A stretch of 64,000 bases of DNA, from the NCBI GenBank assembly GCA_964036295.1, contig OZ038469.1, forward strand, positions 6,774,067 to 6,838,066, in the 5' to 3' direction. The number at the start of each line of letters is the position of its first letter. Position 1 is the first letter of the stretch. Below are positions 11,680 to 21,908 of the stretch, one piece after another. This DNA comes from Plumapathes pennacea (taxonomy: Eukaryota > Cnidaria > Anthozoa > Antipatharia > Myriopathidae). Both the position numbers and the translations under genes were made by a program. The notes below the pieces were generated by a model. That model did not search any database. It was not told the origin of the DNA and was given only the letters and a program-made list of their open reading frames with translations.

Positions 11680-12516
11680 AATACAGTAAGTATCGGTTCA
11701 TCAAAACTCAGTCCCATTCCAGGAATACGTGTAAACAAAAAACGTAATTACAAAGTACATATGTGATACGCAACTACAAAATACTCATCCGTCCAACTCA
11801 GTCCGGCAAAGAAGCAACGTGATTTATTAAATAACTTGATTGTGACAGGCAATTTACTTGTACCAGACACCAAAATCAATTTCTGGACGAGACGTCGGGC
11901 AAGCGGAGAAAAATGTAATCATCAGTAGCAACCATCAAAGCAAGTAGCTTCCCAAACGTTTATACTTAGTGCAGTTCACATCGCTCACTTACATCCATCA
12001 CTTTAATCGGCAAAGCAGAAGCTTCACTATAGCTGCTCGGCGAGTTTAAGACAGCCCGTTCTGGATATTACGGAAGCGCCAACCAAGCCGAGGGAAGTTC
12101 AGTTTAAGAGTCATTGATCGAATGACCTTCTGATTATATATTTCTCTAGCATTCGCAAGTTCGTAGTTTAAAGATTGAAAAGTTTGTCTCGTCCGCTCGG
12201 CACATTAAACAACCAACGATCTGGGATTGCCTTTCAGTTTGTATGTCGAGAGTCTCGACTTTGAGGGCGCGTTCGATTAGTTTTATTCCGGAATAGGAAT
12301 AGCGCTGTTGATCGGTAACATTGTTTGGTTTGGAGCTGAATAAGGTTTGGAGCTGTTCAAAATGCAAGCATAGAGGTTTTCAAAACAATTTCGAACAAAA
12401 ACTCCCCCAGAACAAGCAAAACTTTGGGTCATTTTACCAGTTTTACCTAATACGGAACAGACTCAATTGAACGCACCCTGATATTCACATGAAACGGTCG
12501 TTTTTGCGGTAGTATT
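11680..12516 (+). repeat. Dispersed repeat R1, copy 1 (carries a MITE)
   Basis: This block, from 'aaatacagtaagtatcggtt' to 'cgtttttgcggtagtattg', is matched in inverted orientation at 32,880-33,475. Shared landmarks are ttcatcaaaactcagtccc, 'aggaatacgtgtaaacaaaa', the 'gcttcccaaacg' block, 'gtgcagttcacat' and 'aagagtcattgat'. Copy 1 differs by containing a 214-bp MITE. The coding content is unclear; copy 2 has an 82-residue minus-strand ORF with a LWKVINSYHPK-like stretch that could derive from a retroelement, but this is weak. Confidence 0.7.
12265..12478. mobile_element. GGGCGCGTTC-type MITE, copy 1, with 3-bp TSD
   Basis: Terminal inverted repeats gggcgcgttcgatt and the complement of 'aattgaacgcaccc'. 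The site is flanked by TGA on both sides (12,262-12,264 and 12,479-12,481). The paralogous R1 copy at ~32,930 has a single TGA and no insert, so both filled and empty site are present in this window. Non-coding. Confidence 0.8.
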
Positions 12517-13173
12517 GTATAGCTAGAGAATAATCAACTTTTAGCTAACACTATGTATGAAAGCACAATACAAATAATGTGGGCAACCCCCGGTTTTAGT
12601 TCGAAAATAGCAGAGCTTTCAAGCCCATGTATTATGGCACGCAGCAAATTCAACGCGGTCTGGGCCTCAAAAACATTTCTCCAAGGTATTCCTTTCGACT
12701 GTACGAAATATATTTTGGGTTGTACTAACAAGGGAATGAGTGCGGAATTGTGGTTTCAGGTTTGTTTGGATGTAGCTCTTTCGAGAGTACGTTTTTATGT
12801 ATGAGTCATTTCCAACTGCAGCGATCAATCACGCAGAATAAAAGGCGATTTCAGAAATGGACTTCATTTCAAGAGCATTACTGTTCTCCAGTACCTTGTT
12901 CCTATTTTTGTTTCTTTGGCATCAAAACATTCCTTGGCCTTTCGTTTTTAATGGCACAGTTTGCAACGCAACACTTTTAGTTTTTACGCGTCTTCGTGTA
13001 CCTCATGCAAAAGGGGTTAAGGGATTGTTTTACTGCCGAAGTTTTATTCTAAAATTTTATTTTGGGCTTGTTTGGGGCAATATTTTTATTCCAATCTGTT
13101 ATATTAATGTCTCTCATCTTCTATTTACATTATCATTTACTTGAAACCATACTAAATAGTCAGCTATTTATAA
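12517..13173. other. Intergenic DNA, no gene recognised
   Basis: Short plus-strand ORFs here (for example one starting at 12,857 with a hydrophobic start) lack splice support and a recognisable domain. A faint similarity to 9,505-9,640 ('ttcatgtagcttatgcaa' versus 'ttcgtgtacctcatgcaa') may reflect shared flanks of the signal-peptide exon copies. Confidence 0.35.
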
Positions 13174-13200
13174 TAGCCTTCGCTTCTCGCCAGGGCATAT
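13174..13200 (-). pseudogene. Remnant of the signal-peptide exon, donor lost
   Basis: The minus strand reads CTGGCGAGAAGCGAAGGCTA, encoding LARSEGY in the frame used by the intact copies, but the following bases are ttataaata in place of a gtaagt donor. Only ~27 bp are convincingly related. Confidence 0.35.
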
Positions 13201-13890
13201 GAAATGCTGGAGAAGACTTCAACACATACAATGCAGACTTGACACATTTTCTGGCAAAATTTCTGCAATCAAGAGGCAACAAGCTTCAATCCGTGAGTTC
13301 GCTTTAAGGAATTGAGCGTATTGAAAAATTTACTAGAATTCAATTAGAACCACACAGCCCTGGTGTTAATAACACTCCACGTATAACCAACACAAAACCA
13401 CCAAAAAACCCCACACCTTCAAAACTAAAAACAGACACAAAGTCCCAAACACAAAGAAAAACAAGACCGCAGCGGAAAAACAAACATTGCTCTGTATAAG
13501 ACGTAAGTTAATACGAAACATTCAGTTAAAACCTTCGCAGAACTGAAAAAATTCAACATGCACCCACCGTCTGTACTGATTAAATCAAAAGTTGTAGTTT
13601 ACGATAGTAAACTACCTATATCTGAAAGCGGCAGTTCTTTCTACCATACGGATCCATTCCTCGTTGTAGCCGGTTTTCAAGTTTGTGAAGTTTGGGAAGA
13701 AGGTTCCTTGAAAAGAACAAAGAGCAGCCAACACGGACAACAGAATGCAAAAAGAACACGGACTCGCCGCCAAAAAAATAAGAATAAAAACACGGAGTCA
13801 CCGCAAAAAGAACACTCGCTCACTCATTTTCTCAATCAATTAATCAGTTGCTTTCTTACGTGTAAGTTGGATCGACTGAGGGTTGATTTG

Positions 13891-14048
13891 TGAAAGCTGG
13901 ACGCCGTGAAAGAATTTGAAGCTGATGTTTCGAGCGCTAGCCATTCGTCTGGGCAAAATAGTTTTGAGCAAAGTAATTTTGCTCAGACGAAGGGCTAGCG
14001 CTCGAAACGTCAGCTTCGAATTCTTTATTGCGCCCAGCTTTCACAGAG
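13891..14048. mobile_element. Palindromic (fold-back) MITE
   Basis: 'gtgaaagctggacgcc' at the left end is mirrored by the complement of 'gcgcccagctttcac' at the right. Inner arms 'gaagctgatgtttcgagcgc' / 'gcgctcgaaacgtcagcttc' and 'ctagccattcgtctg' / 'cagacgaagggctag' pair almost perfectly around a ~35-bp loop. Confidence 0.85.
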
Positions 14049-14559
14049 CGACCCTCAATTGGTCCACGTTATACGTTTTTCTCCACGCCGACGCAGTCAA
14101 CCTAGTTCTCTTTATAGCAGCTGGTTTTTCAGTTACTCTCTTAGTTGGTCACTCTCCACTCATTCGATCGCTCTCTCTCGCTCCTTAGTAATTCACTCAC
14201 TCACACTTACTAAATCACACACATCCACCTACTCACTTACCTGTTCAGTCACGCACTAATTCACTGGCTCACCAACTCACGGGAAGGAGTGCAATACGGA
14301 GCAGTATTTTTACGAGTCGGTTTTAATTCCTTATTTGAGCCTGCAATTGTTTATTATACGACAAACGAAAAGGGCCAAACGTTTCTATCCGTGCGCAAAA
14401 CGGATAAAAAAAATGACGCGTTCGTTAGCTTTGCTTGCGAAAATTGATGGTTAATTTAATAACCGCAGTTGATCTGGTTCCTGACGAGTGCAATATGCTC
14501 CCATATTTGCACTCGTTTTTACTCGAAAATGTGAAGTCGTGTAGTAAATACATCTTATT

Positions 14560-15678
14560 CGGTGGTTTAACGCGTAATACGGGCCGGTATTTTACGAGTT
14601 GCTCGTATTTTTCCGAGCCCCGCCGCGGGGCGAGGAAAAATGCGGGTAACGAGTAAAATGCCGGCCCGTATTACGCGCTAAATCATCGAATGAGGGATTT
14701 ATTATATGACTGTGACGTAGTTTTACCTTTATATAAAATATATTTCAGCAAACATAAAACAGAGTCTTCGAGCAAAACTGTTTTCATTCAATCCCAGGCA
14801 AAATGTACGCACACTCATTTACACAAAGATTCACTTACAGCTTCCAATCCGGTCATCGATTTAAAAATCTTGACAGAGAAAATTAAAGAAGTTATGCCAC
14901 CAAATGATCGAAGTTCAATTCAGATTAAATGTGCTGAGTTAAATGCGCTGGAGACGAAAATGCTTGCTTCGACAGAATAAATATTCAGCGAACAAACGTG
15001 CTTCGAGCGGTTGAAATCGATCACTTCGCTAAAACTTTTAACAATTTTTGTTCTTCAATAGCAAGCAGCTTTGTACTCAAAACAGGGTTTTTATTTTCTC
15101 GGAGTAGTTAAGGAATAAACACAAGAACAGAGCCAGCGAATGTGTACGTTGAAGAATCTGAAACTTTCATAACACAACTAGGATTTTTACCGCCGATACG
15201 TTGTCAAGTTATAGATTATTAACAACTCACCGATTTCCTGCCTGGTTGTAGAAAGTTTAAGACCCCTTCCAGCAAAGGAACCACTCAAAACAGTGTTCGT
15301 GCACGGCGAAAATCATTTTGCAGTGTTTACAGTGACGGCATCGTGCGGAAAACTTTACGGAGTCAGAACTGCCGTTTGTCCATGGCGATTGTTCGCTTTC
15401 CACCAACTGAACTGTGCTTTCTCTTCCTTGACAAATTATCCAGTGACAGTTTCTTTCGATGGAAGGGTCTTGTATCTGAAAAGTCATAGACTTTCGTTGC
15501 ACCGTTTTACCTTGCACTCAGAAAAATCTTTGATTCATTTGTGATACGCGCGCGTCTAAACCGGTCAAACCGGTTTTCTACGGTGTAATACGGATTTGAA
15601 GTGTGTAATACGCTCCCGTACCGGCACTCTGTTGCGACCTTATATGGTAAAACTACGTCACAGTCATATAATAAACCA
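14560..15678. mobile_element. Complex fold-back element with a long GC-rich hairpin
   Basis: 14,572-14,682 is a near-perfect hairpin: 'cgcgtaatacgggccggtat' at the left, its complement at the right, centred on 'ccccgccgcgggg'. Further out, 'ttattatatgactgtgacgt' (~14,699) is mirrored by 'acgtcacagtcatataataa' (~15,654), so a 0.9-kb segment is enclosed by a second inverted repeat. The enclosed DNA shows no supported gene. Confidence 0.65.
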
Positions 15679-15890
15679 ACTTATTCACTCGCTCTCTCGC
15701 CCAGCACTCATACGCACGCAATTGCTTACTCCCTAACTCACTTTGGCCACAGTCAGACTTGCGCTAGAAGCGTGCTTATCTTAGCTTGACCTAGTTGCCA
15801 TATTTGGTTGTCTAGCACATGCTTACTTGCACGTGAGGCGAAAATACATTTTACAGCTTACATTTTACCTTGGAGTCTAAAATTAATTAT

Positions 15891-16080
15891 TTATAAAGAC
15901 ATGGTCTCTGGTACAGGGTCTTCAAGGTCTTCCAGACAGGAACACGTGACATTTTCATCCCTTTTCAGCTCTACATACGGCATGTCCTCCTGCATCATCG
16001 TCTCCAATTTCTCCCGGATTTGTGTGAAGCTCGGTCGCCAAGCTGGGTTCTCTCTCCAGCATTGTTTCATGACGTCATAC
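15891..16080 (-). pseudogene. RTK terminal exon (kinase C-lobe end and tail, stop TAA)
   Basis: The acceptor is cacag before 16,080. The exon completes the Leu codon left by the previous exon, then reads YDVMKQCWRENPAWRPSFTQ and IREKLETMM, the last helices of a tyrosine kinase domain including the invariant Trp/Arg pattern CW-x6-RP. A ~30-residue acidic tail with YVEL and the end VPETMSL follows, then TAA at 15,891-15,893. YVEL is a plausible phosphotyrosine site. Translation is open over the whole 190 bp. Confidence 0.85.
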
Positions 16081-16218
16081 CTGTGTTTTTCAGATGAAGT
16101 TATTGGAGAAATTTCGATAAAAAATCAAAATTTTTTGTTTTAAACTTTTGTATTTTATATTTCATATATCTTTAATAAAAAATATTTAAATTGGTTTCTT
16201 CTAGAATGTTCTACTTAC

Positions 16219-16315
16219 AATTCATCGGAACACATATCTGGCTTTTCCAGGCGATACCCAGATTTCAGAAGCTGCTTGATTTCCCGGTTGTCAACTCCAG
16301 CATAAGGTATAACAC
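16219..16315 (-). pseudogene. RTK exon (kinase subdomain X region)
   Basis: 97 bp between acceptor gtag and donor gtaagt. In frame with its neighbours it reads GVIPYAGVDNREIKQLLKSG, then YRLEKPDMCSDEL. The PYAGVDNREI-x4-LKSGYRLEKP pattern matches the segment after the SDVWSYG helix in RTKs. Enters at phase 1, leaves at phase 2. Confidence 0.9.
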
Positions 16316-16398
16316 CTACGAACAAAATAGGCCGACACTTTAAGATGATGAGCAGATCGTTAACACTTACCAATTACATGTAAGGTATAGTGACTTAC

Positions 16399-16439
16399 CG
16401 AATGTGGTTATCTCCCACAAAACTATGCCGTAAGACCAT
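16399..16439 (-). pseudogene. RTK microexon (VWSYGIVLWEITTFG)
   Basis: A 41-bp exon with acceptor ctacag and donor gtaagt. It completes a Val codon and reads WSYGIVLWEITTF plus the first base of Gly. This is the conserved F-helix region of tyrosine kinases, and frame and phase agree with both neighbours. Confidence 0.9.
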
Positions 16440-16849
16440 CTGTAGGAAGGGAAGAACAATGGTCAAACCCTACTAGTATCAAAATACGTCTACTCTGAAC
16501 AATATGGCTTAAATCTGTGCTTAATTTACCGCGTTCTTTTAACTTTGCCATAGACTGCTTTTCTCAAGCTTATTTTGAGGTGCTTATCAAAACAAAACTG
16601 CATGTATCAATCGTAATCTATCCCGAACCCTGACCCACACATATGTTTATTGTGTTATGAGCTAATGATTCAGCAAAATGCTTTCTTATTTAAATTACTG
16701 GTAACTGTTATATTATACAAACACCCTGAGAGTGTTTCTACAAGTGAAAAAGCATTCTCTTGGGGTGTCGAATCGCGTTGCAATCAATGTAAATATGCTC
16801 CCCAATCGAAGGTGGCAATAGGCCTTTAGATATAATTGCTTGTGTTTTT

Positions 16850-16980
16850 GTTGTTTACTTACACGTCGCTCTTTGATGTGGTTGTTATAGTGTTATTGTT
16901 GTTATGGTTGCGTTGTTTACTTACACGTCACTCTTTGCTGTTGTTATGGTTGTGTTGTTTACTTACACGTCGCTCTTTGT
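16850..16980 (-). repeat. Triplicated exon end / splice donor
   Basis: The string gttgtttacttacacgtc, then g/a and 'ctctttg', occurs three times (starts 16,850, 16,912 and 16,954; spacings 62 and 42 bp). On the minus strand each copy holds the end of the kinase exon (AAAGAGYGACGT) and a consensus donor gtaagt. The copy joined to the coding exon is the third (donor 16,961-16,966); the others are downstream in the intron. Confidence 0.85.
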
Positions 16981-17178
16981 TGTGATCACAAGTTCCTGCA
17001 ACGTTTCAGGGGGCATCTATTTTATTGGAATCTTCTTGCTGTGTTTAATCTCATAAATGTCTTCATCCAGATTGTGAGTCATTCCAAAGTCTGCAATCTT
17101 GATGATTCTGTTGTCACCAACAAGAATATTTCTCGCCGCCAGATCGCGGTGAATAAATCCTCTTGCAGACATGTATTC
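16967..17178 (-). pseudogene. RTK catalytic-loop/activation-segment exon with in-frame TAG
   Basis: 212 bp between an atag acceptor and a gtaagt donor. Residues 1-30 read EYMSARGFIHRDLAARNILV then GDNRIIKIAD; FGM follows. The exon thus contains the catalytic HRDLAARN motif (Asp general base and Asn) and the DFG Mg-binding motif. The activation segment has Tyr in DEDIYE and should continue K-W-M-P-P-E, but the codon after PIK is TAG (complement of cta at 17,018-17,020) where family members have Trp TGG. The rest, MPPETLQELVITTKSD, is open. A single G-to-A change accounts for the stop; readthrough, editing or assembly error cannot be excluded by eye. Confidence 0.9.
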
Positions 17179-18115
17179 CTATCATGGAATAAGTCGGACG
17201 ACCACAGTAAGAAGTATTTCTAATACTTGTCATTCTAAGCAACATTTTATACTACTTCCTTTTACTTAAAAAAATGTCTGTTAATTGTGTATTAGCAGCG
17301 TTCCCCATACCCATCGGTTGTGAATTGGGTGAACATGCATTGCTATTCGTTGGACAATTTTTAATACAATTAAGCCACGTTTACGCTCATGCGTACCTTT
17401 TTTTCTTCTCGTATAATTAAGTGGCTGTGAATAACTGTTTCTGCGTAATAGTTACATTATGATCAACGTAGGGTTCTCCACTGTGCCCGCCAAGTTTGGT
17501 TATCAAGTGGACTGACAGAAATTTGAGGCCGCGCATGAGTGTTAAAGTGGCATATATACAGTTGCCAATCAGAGAGCCAAGAAACCCGCTTTAAACCAAT
17601 TTGAACTGAAAACAAGCGATGAAAACTGTGATTCTTTGGTTGTGCTAAACTTGATACTCAAAAATCAGGTTTCCATTAATTTTTTTAATGTGCACTAACC
17701 AAGCCCAAATCTAACCCTACACCCTTGGCCTTAGATAATATTTCTTAGAATTAGGACTATGCTCATTGCAAGCGTTTAGGATTTACAGATCCGGTAGAGA
17801 TTCCGGTTTACTCATAACCGTGATTCTTTGACCGATTACTGGCTTCTAAACCAAATAACGGCGTTGTTATTATAGCACATGAGCAGGAAACACAAATTCA
17901 ATACTATACCCATATTTCGCAATATTTTGCAGCATCACTCTATACTTTAAAACAATTGTCTGACAAGAATTAAGTTTTGTACGTGTGTTATGATAGGAAA
18001 AAATAGCCGAGCACAAATGTTGTGCAGTAACATAAAGCGACTGACACTAAATTGATCAATAAAGATCTCTATACTTATGCTTCTTTAAAAGAAGGGAAAG
18101 AAGGGAAGATCGTAC
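17179..18115 (-). other. Intron of the RTK locus
   Basis: Lies between the donor gtacga after ATG at 18,116 and the acceptor at 17,179. Both ends are phase 0, giving QGM joined to EYMSARG. No other exon recognised inside. Confidence 0.6.
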
Positions 18116-18478
18116 CATTCCTTGGGAAACTTGCCAGGCAATGCTGAGTAAGCCAGAAAAGCTCACACCGTCAGTTTCGTCTCGATGTTTCTTTGCCGAG
18201 GGCCCGACCGAATGGCTTTCGCTCTCATTGTTTTTTATAATCTTTTGGCTGGAAATCTTTGTCTTGATGTCTGTCATCTCAATGGGATCTTTGTATACGT
18301 TTAGAGAATTCTGGGAACCATCCATCGGCGCAAGAGTTCTGTGTCCAGAATACGTTCCTTCTCCGTCATAAGTGTGAATAGCAGGTATAGCACCAGCTGC
18401 TACATTACTATCGTCGTGATTTCCGTCAAAAGGACACTCACCATCGTTATTTTGAAGATCATCATAATAACTGATAAC
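18116..18478 (-). pseudogene. RTK exon: hinge end, long kinase insert and start of helix E
   Basis: 363 bp (121 codons) open on the minus strand between acceptor ttacacag and donor gtacga. It begins VISYYDDLQNN, runs through ~90 acidic, Ser/Asn/Asp-rich residues without strong structure (a kinase insert, long compared with FGFR), and ends FSGLLSIAWQVSQGM, which is the helix preceding the catalytic loop (compare A-x-QVA-x-GM in RTKs). NVYKD and HTYDGEGTYSGH hold Tyr residues that could be docking sites. The donor gtacga is weaker than the others. Confidence 0.75.
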
Positions 18479-18950
18479 CTGTGTAATAACATACATACGA
18501 TAATTTCTGCATTCTGATTGGCACGTCAATTTATCCTAAACAGTGCAAAAATGTGAAATTAACAGTGCAGAAATGTGAAATTAAGAGTGCAGAAATTTGA
18601 AATTAAAAATTGCCGACAGCTGGCGCGCGTATTTGCGAAGCCAAACAAAACAAAAGGGCGTGAAATTGAAATTGTATTAAATACAACTTATGCTCCTTCT
18701 TAGCGCTTAAAATTATGACAAAAAAGCAATTATCTACCAAAAACGGTTTATAACTTTTTTCATGACTATTAGACTTTGTAATTTTTTTTACTACGTCAGA
18801 TATAGATAGTTCTTCAAGAGCAGCATTTTATTGTTTTATAAGCAGTCGTGAGTTTGGAGGTTTATTACTAATTCAAGTGCCCAACACAATTTGAAACATT
18901 CCCGTTGGTTACTCTCTCCACTCGCAATCTATTGGTTTCAGTGGCGTTTG

Positions 18951-19167
18951 CCCAGTGTTGGACTGTTCCAGTCCCTTCTTTTCTGGTCTGAAATCGTATG
19001 TGCGAGTGAAAAATAAACGTAACACTTCAAGGTTTGGACACGAGCGGCGGAGACCCGCCGCTCCTATCCAGACCCCCAATTCTCAAACTCGTTCATTTTT
19101 CACTCGTGGACACTATCTTTGGCCAGGAAAGGAGGGACTGGCACAGTCTAGCCCAGTGTTGAAACAG
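18951..19167. mobile_element. Fold-back MITE
   Basis: 'ctgttccagtcccttctttt' at the left is mirrored by the complement of 'ggaaaggagggactggcaca' at the right. Inner arms 'cgagtgaaaaataaacg' / 'cgttcatttttcactcg' pair, and the centre 'gagcggcggagacccgccgctc' is palindromic (19,043-19,064). Non-coding. It lies in the interval where the missing RTK exons would be expected. Confidence 0.75.
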
Positions 19168-19628
19168 TGACAAAAATCGCAGCAAAGATTCCTTTGCGTA
19201 CCAGACTCAAATTTATAAAAAAAGATGCGATGTTTAAAAAGTTATCCTGCGAATACAGCCGTCTCCCGTCGGCCAGCTTTTGAGTCCCCTTACCAGGAAA
19301 GTGTTTATTAGAAAAGTGTTTGCTACTCTTAGAGTATATAGAAAGCCAGATGTAACACCTTCCAAATCCAATCAACCAAGACATTGTACGCTGACCCATG
19401 TAGTCACAAACCAATGAGCCAATAACAACCATTTCGAACGCACTTCATTATACTCTCTGATTACAACTAGCAAATAAAAAATAAATAAACAAAGAACGAG
19501 CAAGTTAGAAAGGATGATTTACTATAGGCTAGGCTTTGATTGTATAAAGAAACCAAAACTGCGTCGAAAGAGGATTTGTTGGAGCAACATCTGAAGTATA
19601 TCAATGAACAAGCCTTAACGACCGTTAC

Positions 19629-19841
19629 CTTGAAAGCAAACCATTGCGTTGCTGCACTTGTGAACTATGATGCCGTCAGCGCCAAATCTGAATTGCATTT
19701 CTTCATCTGCACAGTTCGATCCGTCTTCTTGATCTCGAAACACTAAGGGGACTCCCTCAAGCTTGGAATGGTTACAGCTCTTTAATTCGGGTTCCACGCA
19801 CAAACTGCCGACAGCCCTGATAGGAGAATCACCACAAGCAT
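19629..19841 (-). pseudogene. Six-cysteine extracellular module exon of the RTK locus
   Basis: 213 bp with acceptor ttttttacag and donor gtaacg; both boundaries are phase 1, the symmetrical type typical of shuffled extracellular modules. The frame starts ACGDSPIRAVGSLCVEPELK, continues through a second half with SNC, and ends DGIIVHKCSNAMVCFQ. Six cysteines are spread over ~70 residues. I do not recognise a named domain. The phase matches the signal-peptide exon at 22,708-22,771, so the two splice in frame to give a secreted N-terminus; this supports them being the start of one gene. It is open and undamaged. Confidence 0.65.
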
Positions 19842-19954
19842 CTGTAAAAAGAAAAACAGAAAGATAAATTAATAGCATTGAAAGTATTAAATATTAAGAC
19901 TGGCCGTTTCCAGTGAGCTCATGGGCGTGCCGTGGGGTCGAGACCAGAATAAAC

Positions 19955-21310
19955 TACTAGAATTAAGATAATCGCAGATACTCCCTCGCACTGCCATTGA
20001 TGGGACTTTTACTTTGGTACTCCAAACAAGAGTAGCCTTTGTTTTACCGTAATGTTGACTCAATCAAGTCAAGTGCTACACGCAAAGGAAGGAGAAAAAG
20101 AATGGTGTGTGTTATACTTTTGCGTTGAAAAAAGAATCGATTGCGTGACGCCGTACGTATTTCCCACGGTCGACAAGTCAAATTAATTCATACAGTCTGC
20201 CAAGCACGGTCTCAAAATTTGAAGCTGGTCGGCCGTCGTAGTACGGGAAAAAAGGAACACTGATTTCCAATTTTGAATTCACAGGCAGTACAATTAAATA
20301 GGCTTCCTGTGCGATTAGTTTTTACTCTGGACTGTATGCACCAGACTCAGGCATGCATATTTAATGAGCTCGAATTGTTTTGTATATGAACCCGCTCAAA
20401 ACAGCATGATTTCTCCCAGAATCAAAGCAAAACCTGAACGGTTTACTTCAAATTATACACGGGCTTCAGACATAGTCATACTTCTAAGGGTTTGTGAACG
20501 ATTCTCGCTGCAATCACCGCGCGTCAGATTACAGCATTTGTTACAGTTTTAGTCTTGAAAGAAAAAATAAGACATCTGACTAAATCATTCAAGACTCCAA
20601 GTTCCAATTGCTCTGAGCGAATACGGCAGCTGAAACTGGCGACAGAAGCGTATTGAAACAATACTTCGAGGGAAGATGATCAGCATACAGATTTTAATAC
20701 ATTCTTGAAGTGATCGAGTTACAAGATACGGGATAGAATGTATTTGTCACGGTTATTGTTCGATTTCCACTGACTGTTTCGATTTTCCACTGACCGTTGT
20801 TGCTTGTCCTTTCTGAATAAGTATCTGAGTCTAACACAAAACGGCGTCTGAAGCTCCCGATTTGCTTCCAAGCGCTGTTCCCTTTGCGGAGCTGTTTCTT
20901 CGGCACGCTTCCGTTCATGATGCTGTCGGTTATAACATGTTTGTCGTCTTTTCTCTAGACGTATTTGGCGCTGTTCGATCGTTTCACGATTTCTCCTTGC
21001 CCGTGCCTGTTCCCTTCTCTTTTGAAGACGAGCTTCGCGAGACCGTTCTGTTTCAAGTTTTCCAGTTTTCAAATTCATTTTCGTGATCGCAGTTATGTAC
21101 AATTATTGCTAAACACTGTCGAAGACGCTAATCAATAATTATTACGTCATTGCCTTAGGCACCTGGCCTAAAAGGTCGTACCTGACACACACACACACAC
21201 ACGAACATTAAATTTCGAGATGGCGACACGCTTGGAGTCTTCAAATAAGGCGATTTTGCTGCATTGGCGTCGTGATTATTACCCTCGCTTCGCTCGGGGA
21301 AAATGGAAAG
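19955..21310 (-). mobile_element. Arg/Glu-rich-ORF element, copy B
   Basis: From 'gataatcgcagatactccc' to 'ccctcgcttcgctcgggg', collinear with copy C at 53,140-54,665 (shared: 'gccattgatgggactttta', 'gagtagcctttgttttac', 'cacgcaaaggaaggagaaa', 'tttctcccagaatcaaagc'). It carries one ORF near its right end. A (CA)n run at 21,187-21,201 interrupts the right end. No terminal inverted repeats were evident. Confidence 0.65.
20719..21078 (-). CDS. Arg/Glu-rich protein of a mobile element
   Basis: The ATG at 21,078 opens 119 residues. Residues 1-70 are almost entirely charged, in a repeated pattern: KLETERSREARLQKRREQ, RNRETIEQRQIRLEKRR, ERKRAEETAPQREQRLEANR. Long amphipathic, probably coiled-coil or disordered helices are expected. 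The end is basic and shows no domain. Homologous but broken versions lie at 1-140 and 53,829-54,336. The EQR-x2-RLE-x2-R pattern resembles N-terminal segments of Helitron-type ORFs in invertebrates (general knowledge, not proven here). It is likely a truncated transposon product rather than a host gene. Confidence 0.45.
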   Translation of the reverse strand: MNLKTGKLETERSREARLQKRREQARARRNRETIEQRQIRLEKRRQTCYNRQHHERKRAEETAPQREQRLEANRELQTPFCVRLRYLFRKDKQQRSVENRNSQWKSNNNRDKYILSRIL

Positions 21311-21908
21311 TAGCCGGACACACGGGGTCCCGGGTGAGGAACTTTAACCTAAGAATATTCAAAACATAGCTCGGCGGCAAAAAAAAAAACACACAAACAA
21401 TGAAAGCACGAAAACGGAAATAAACCAAGTCATTAGCTTTCAGTTTCAAAGTTTTATCTCTGGCAGATTTCAGCGCCGTTTAGCATATCTTTTCTTTTTG
21501 AAAATTGTTTTGACTAGAATGACTCTCTTACGGAAACAAAAAGAAAACTAAACAAGTGACAGTTTTTTTCGGATTACAATTATCGTTGCTCTAAATGTGT
21601 GTTGGTCAGGTTATTTAGGGTGAATAGCACTTCAGTGTTATAGGACCCTGAGTGATTTGTATCACCATGTATGTATAAAAATAATAAAGCCACATATTGA
21701 ATTGCAAATGTGAATTTTGCAAACGAAACACATAAGCGTAAACTTGTTCATAAGCACAACTTGCATCTTTTGACAGAACAATTATTGGTGGTGCTAAACA
21801 TACCTCCTGATTTCGTTTTCATGTGTTTTTCTGCAGCATAAGTCAGGTTTTATAACACTCTTACCATTTTCGTTTACACGACACAGTTTGCAAACATACT
21901 AGCTTTTA

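Noticed and set aside
19148-19432. 94-codon minus ORF as a missing RTK exon
   Set aside because: No kinase N-lobe or membrane-span signature and no convincing splice sites.
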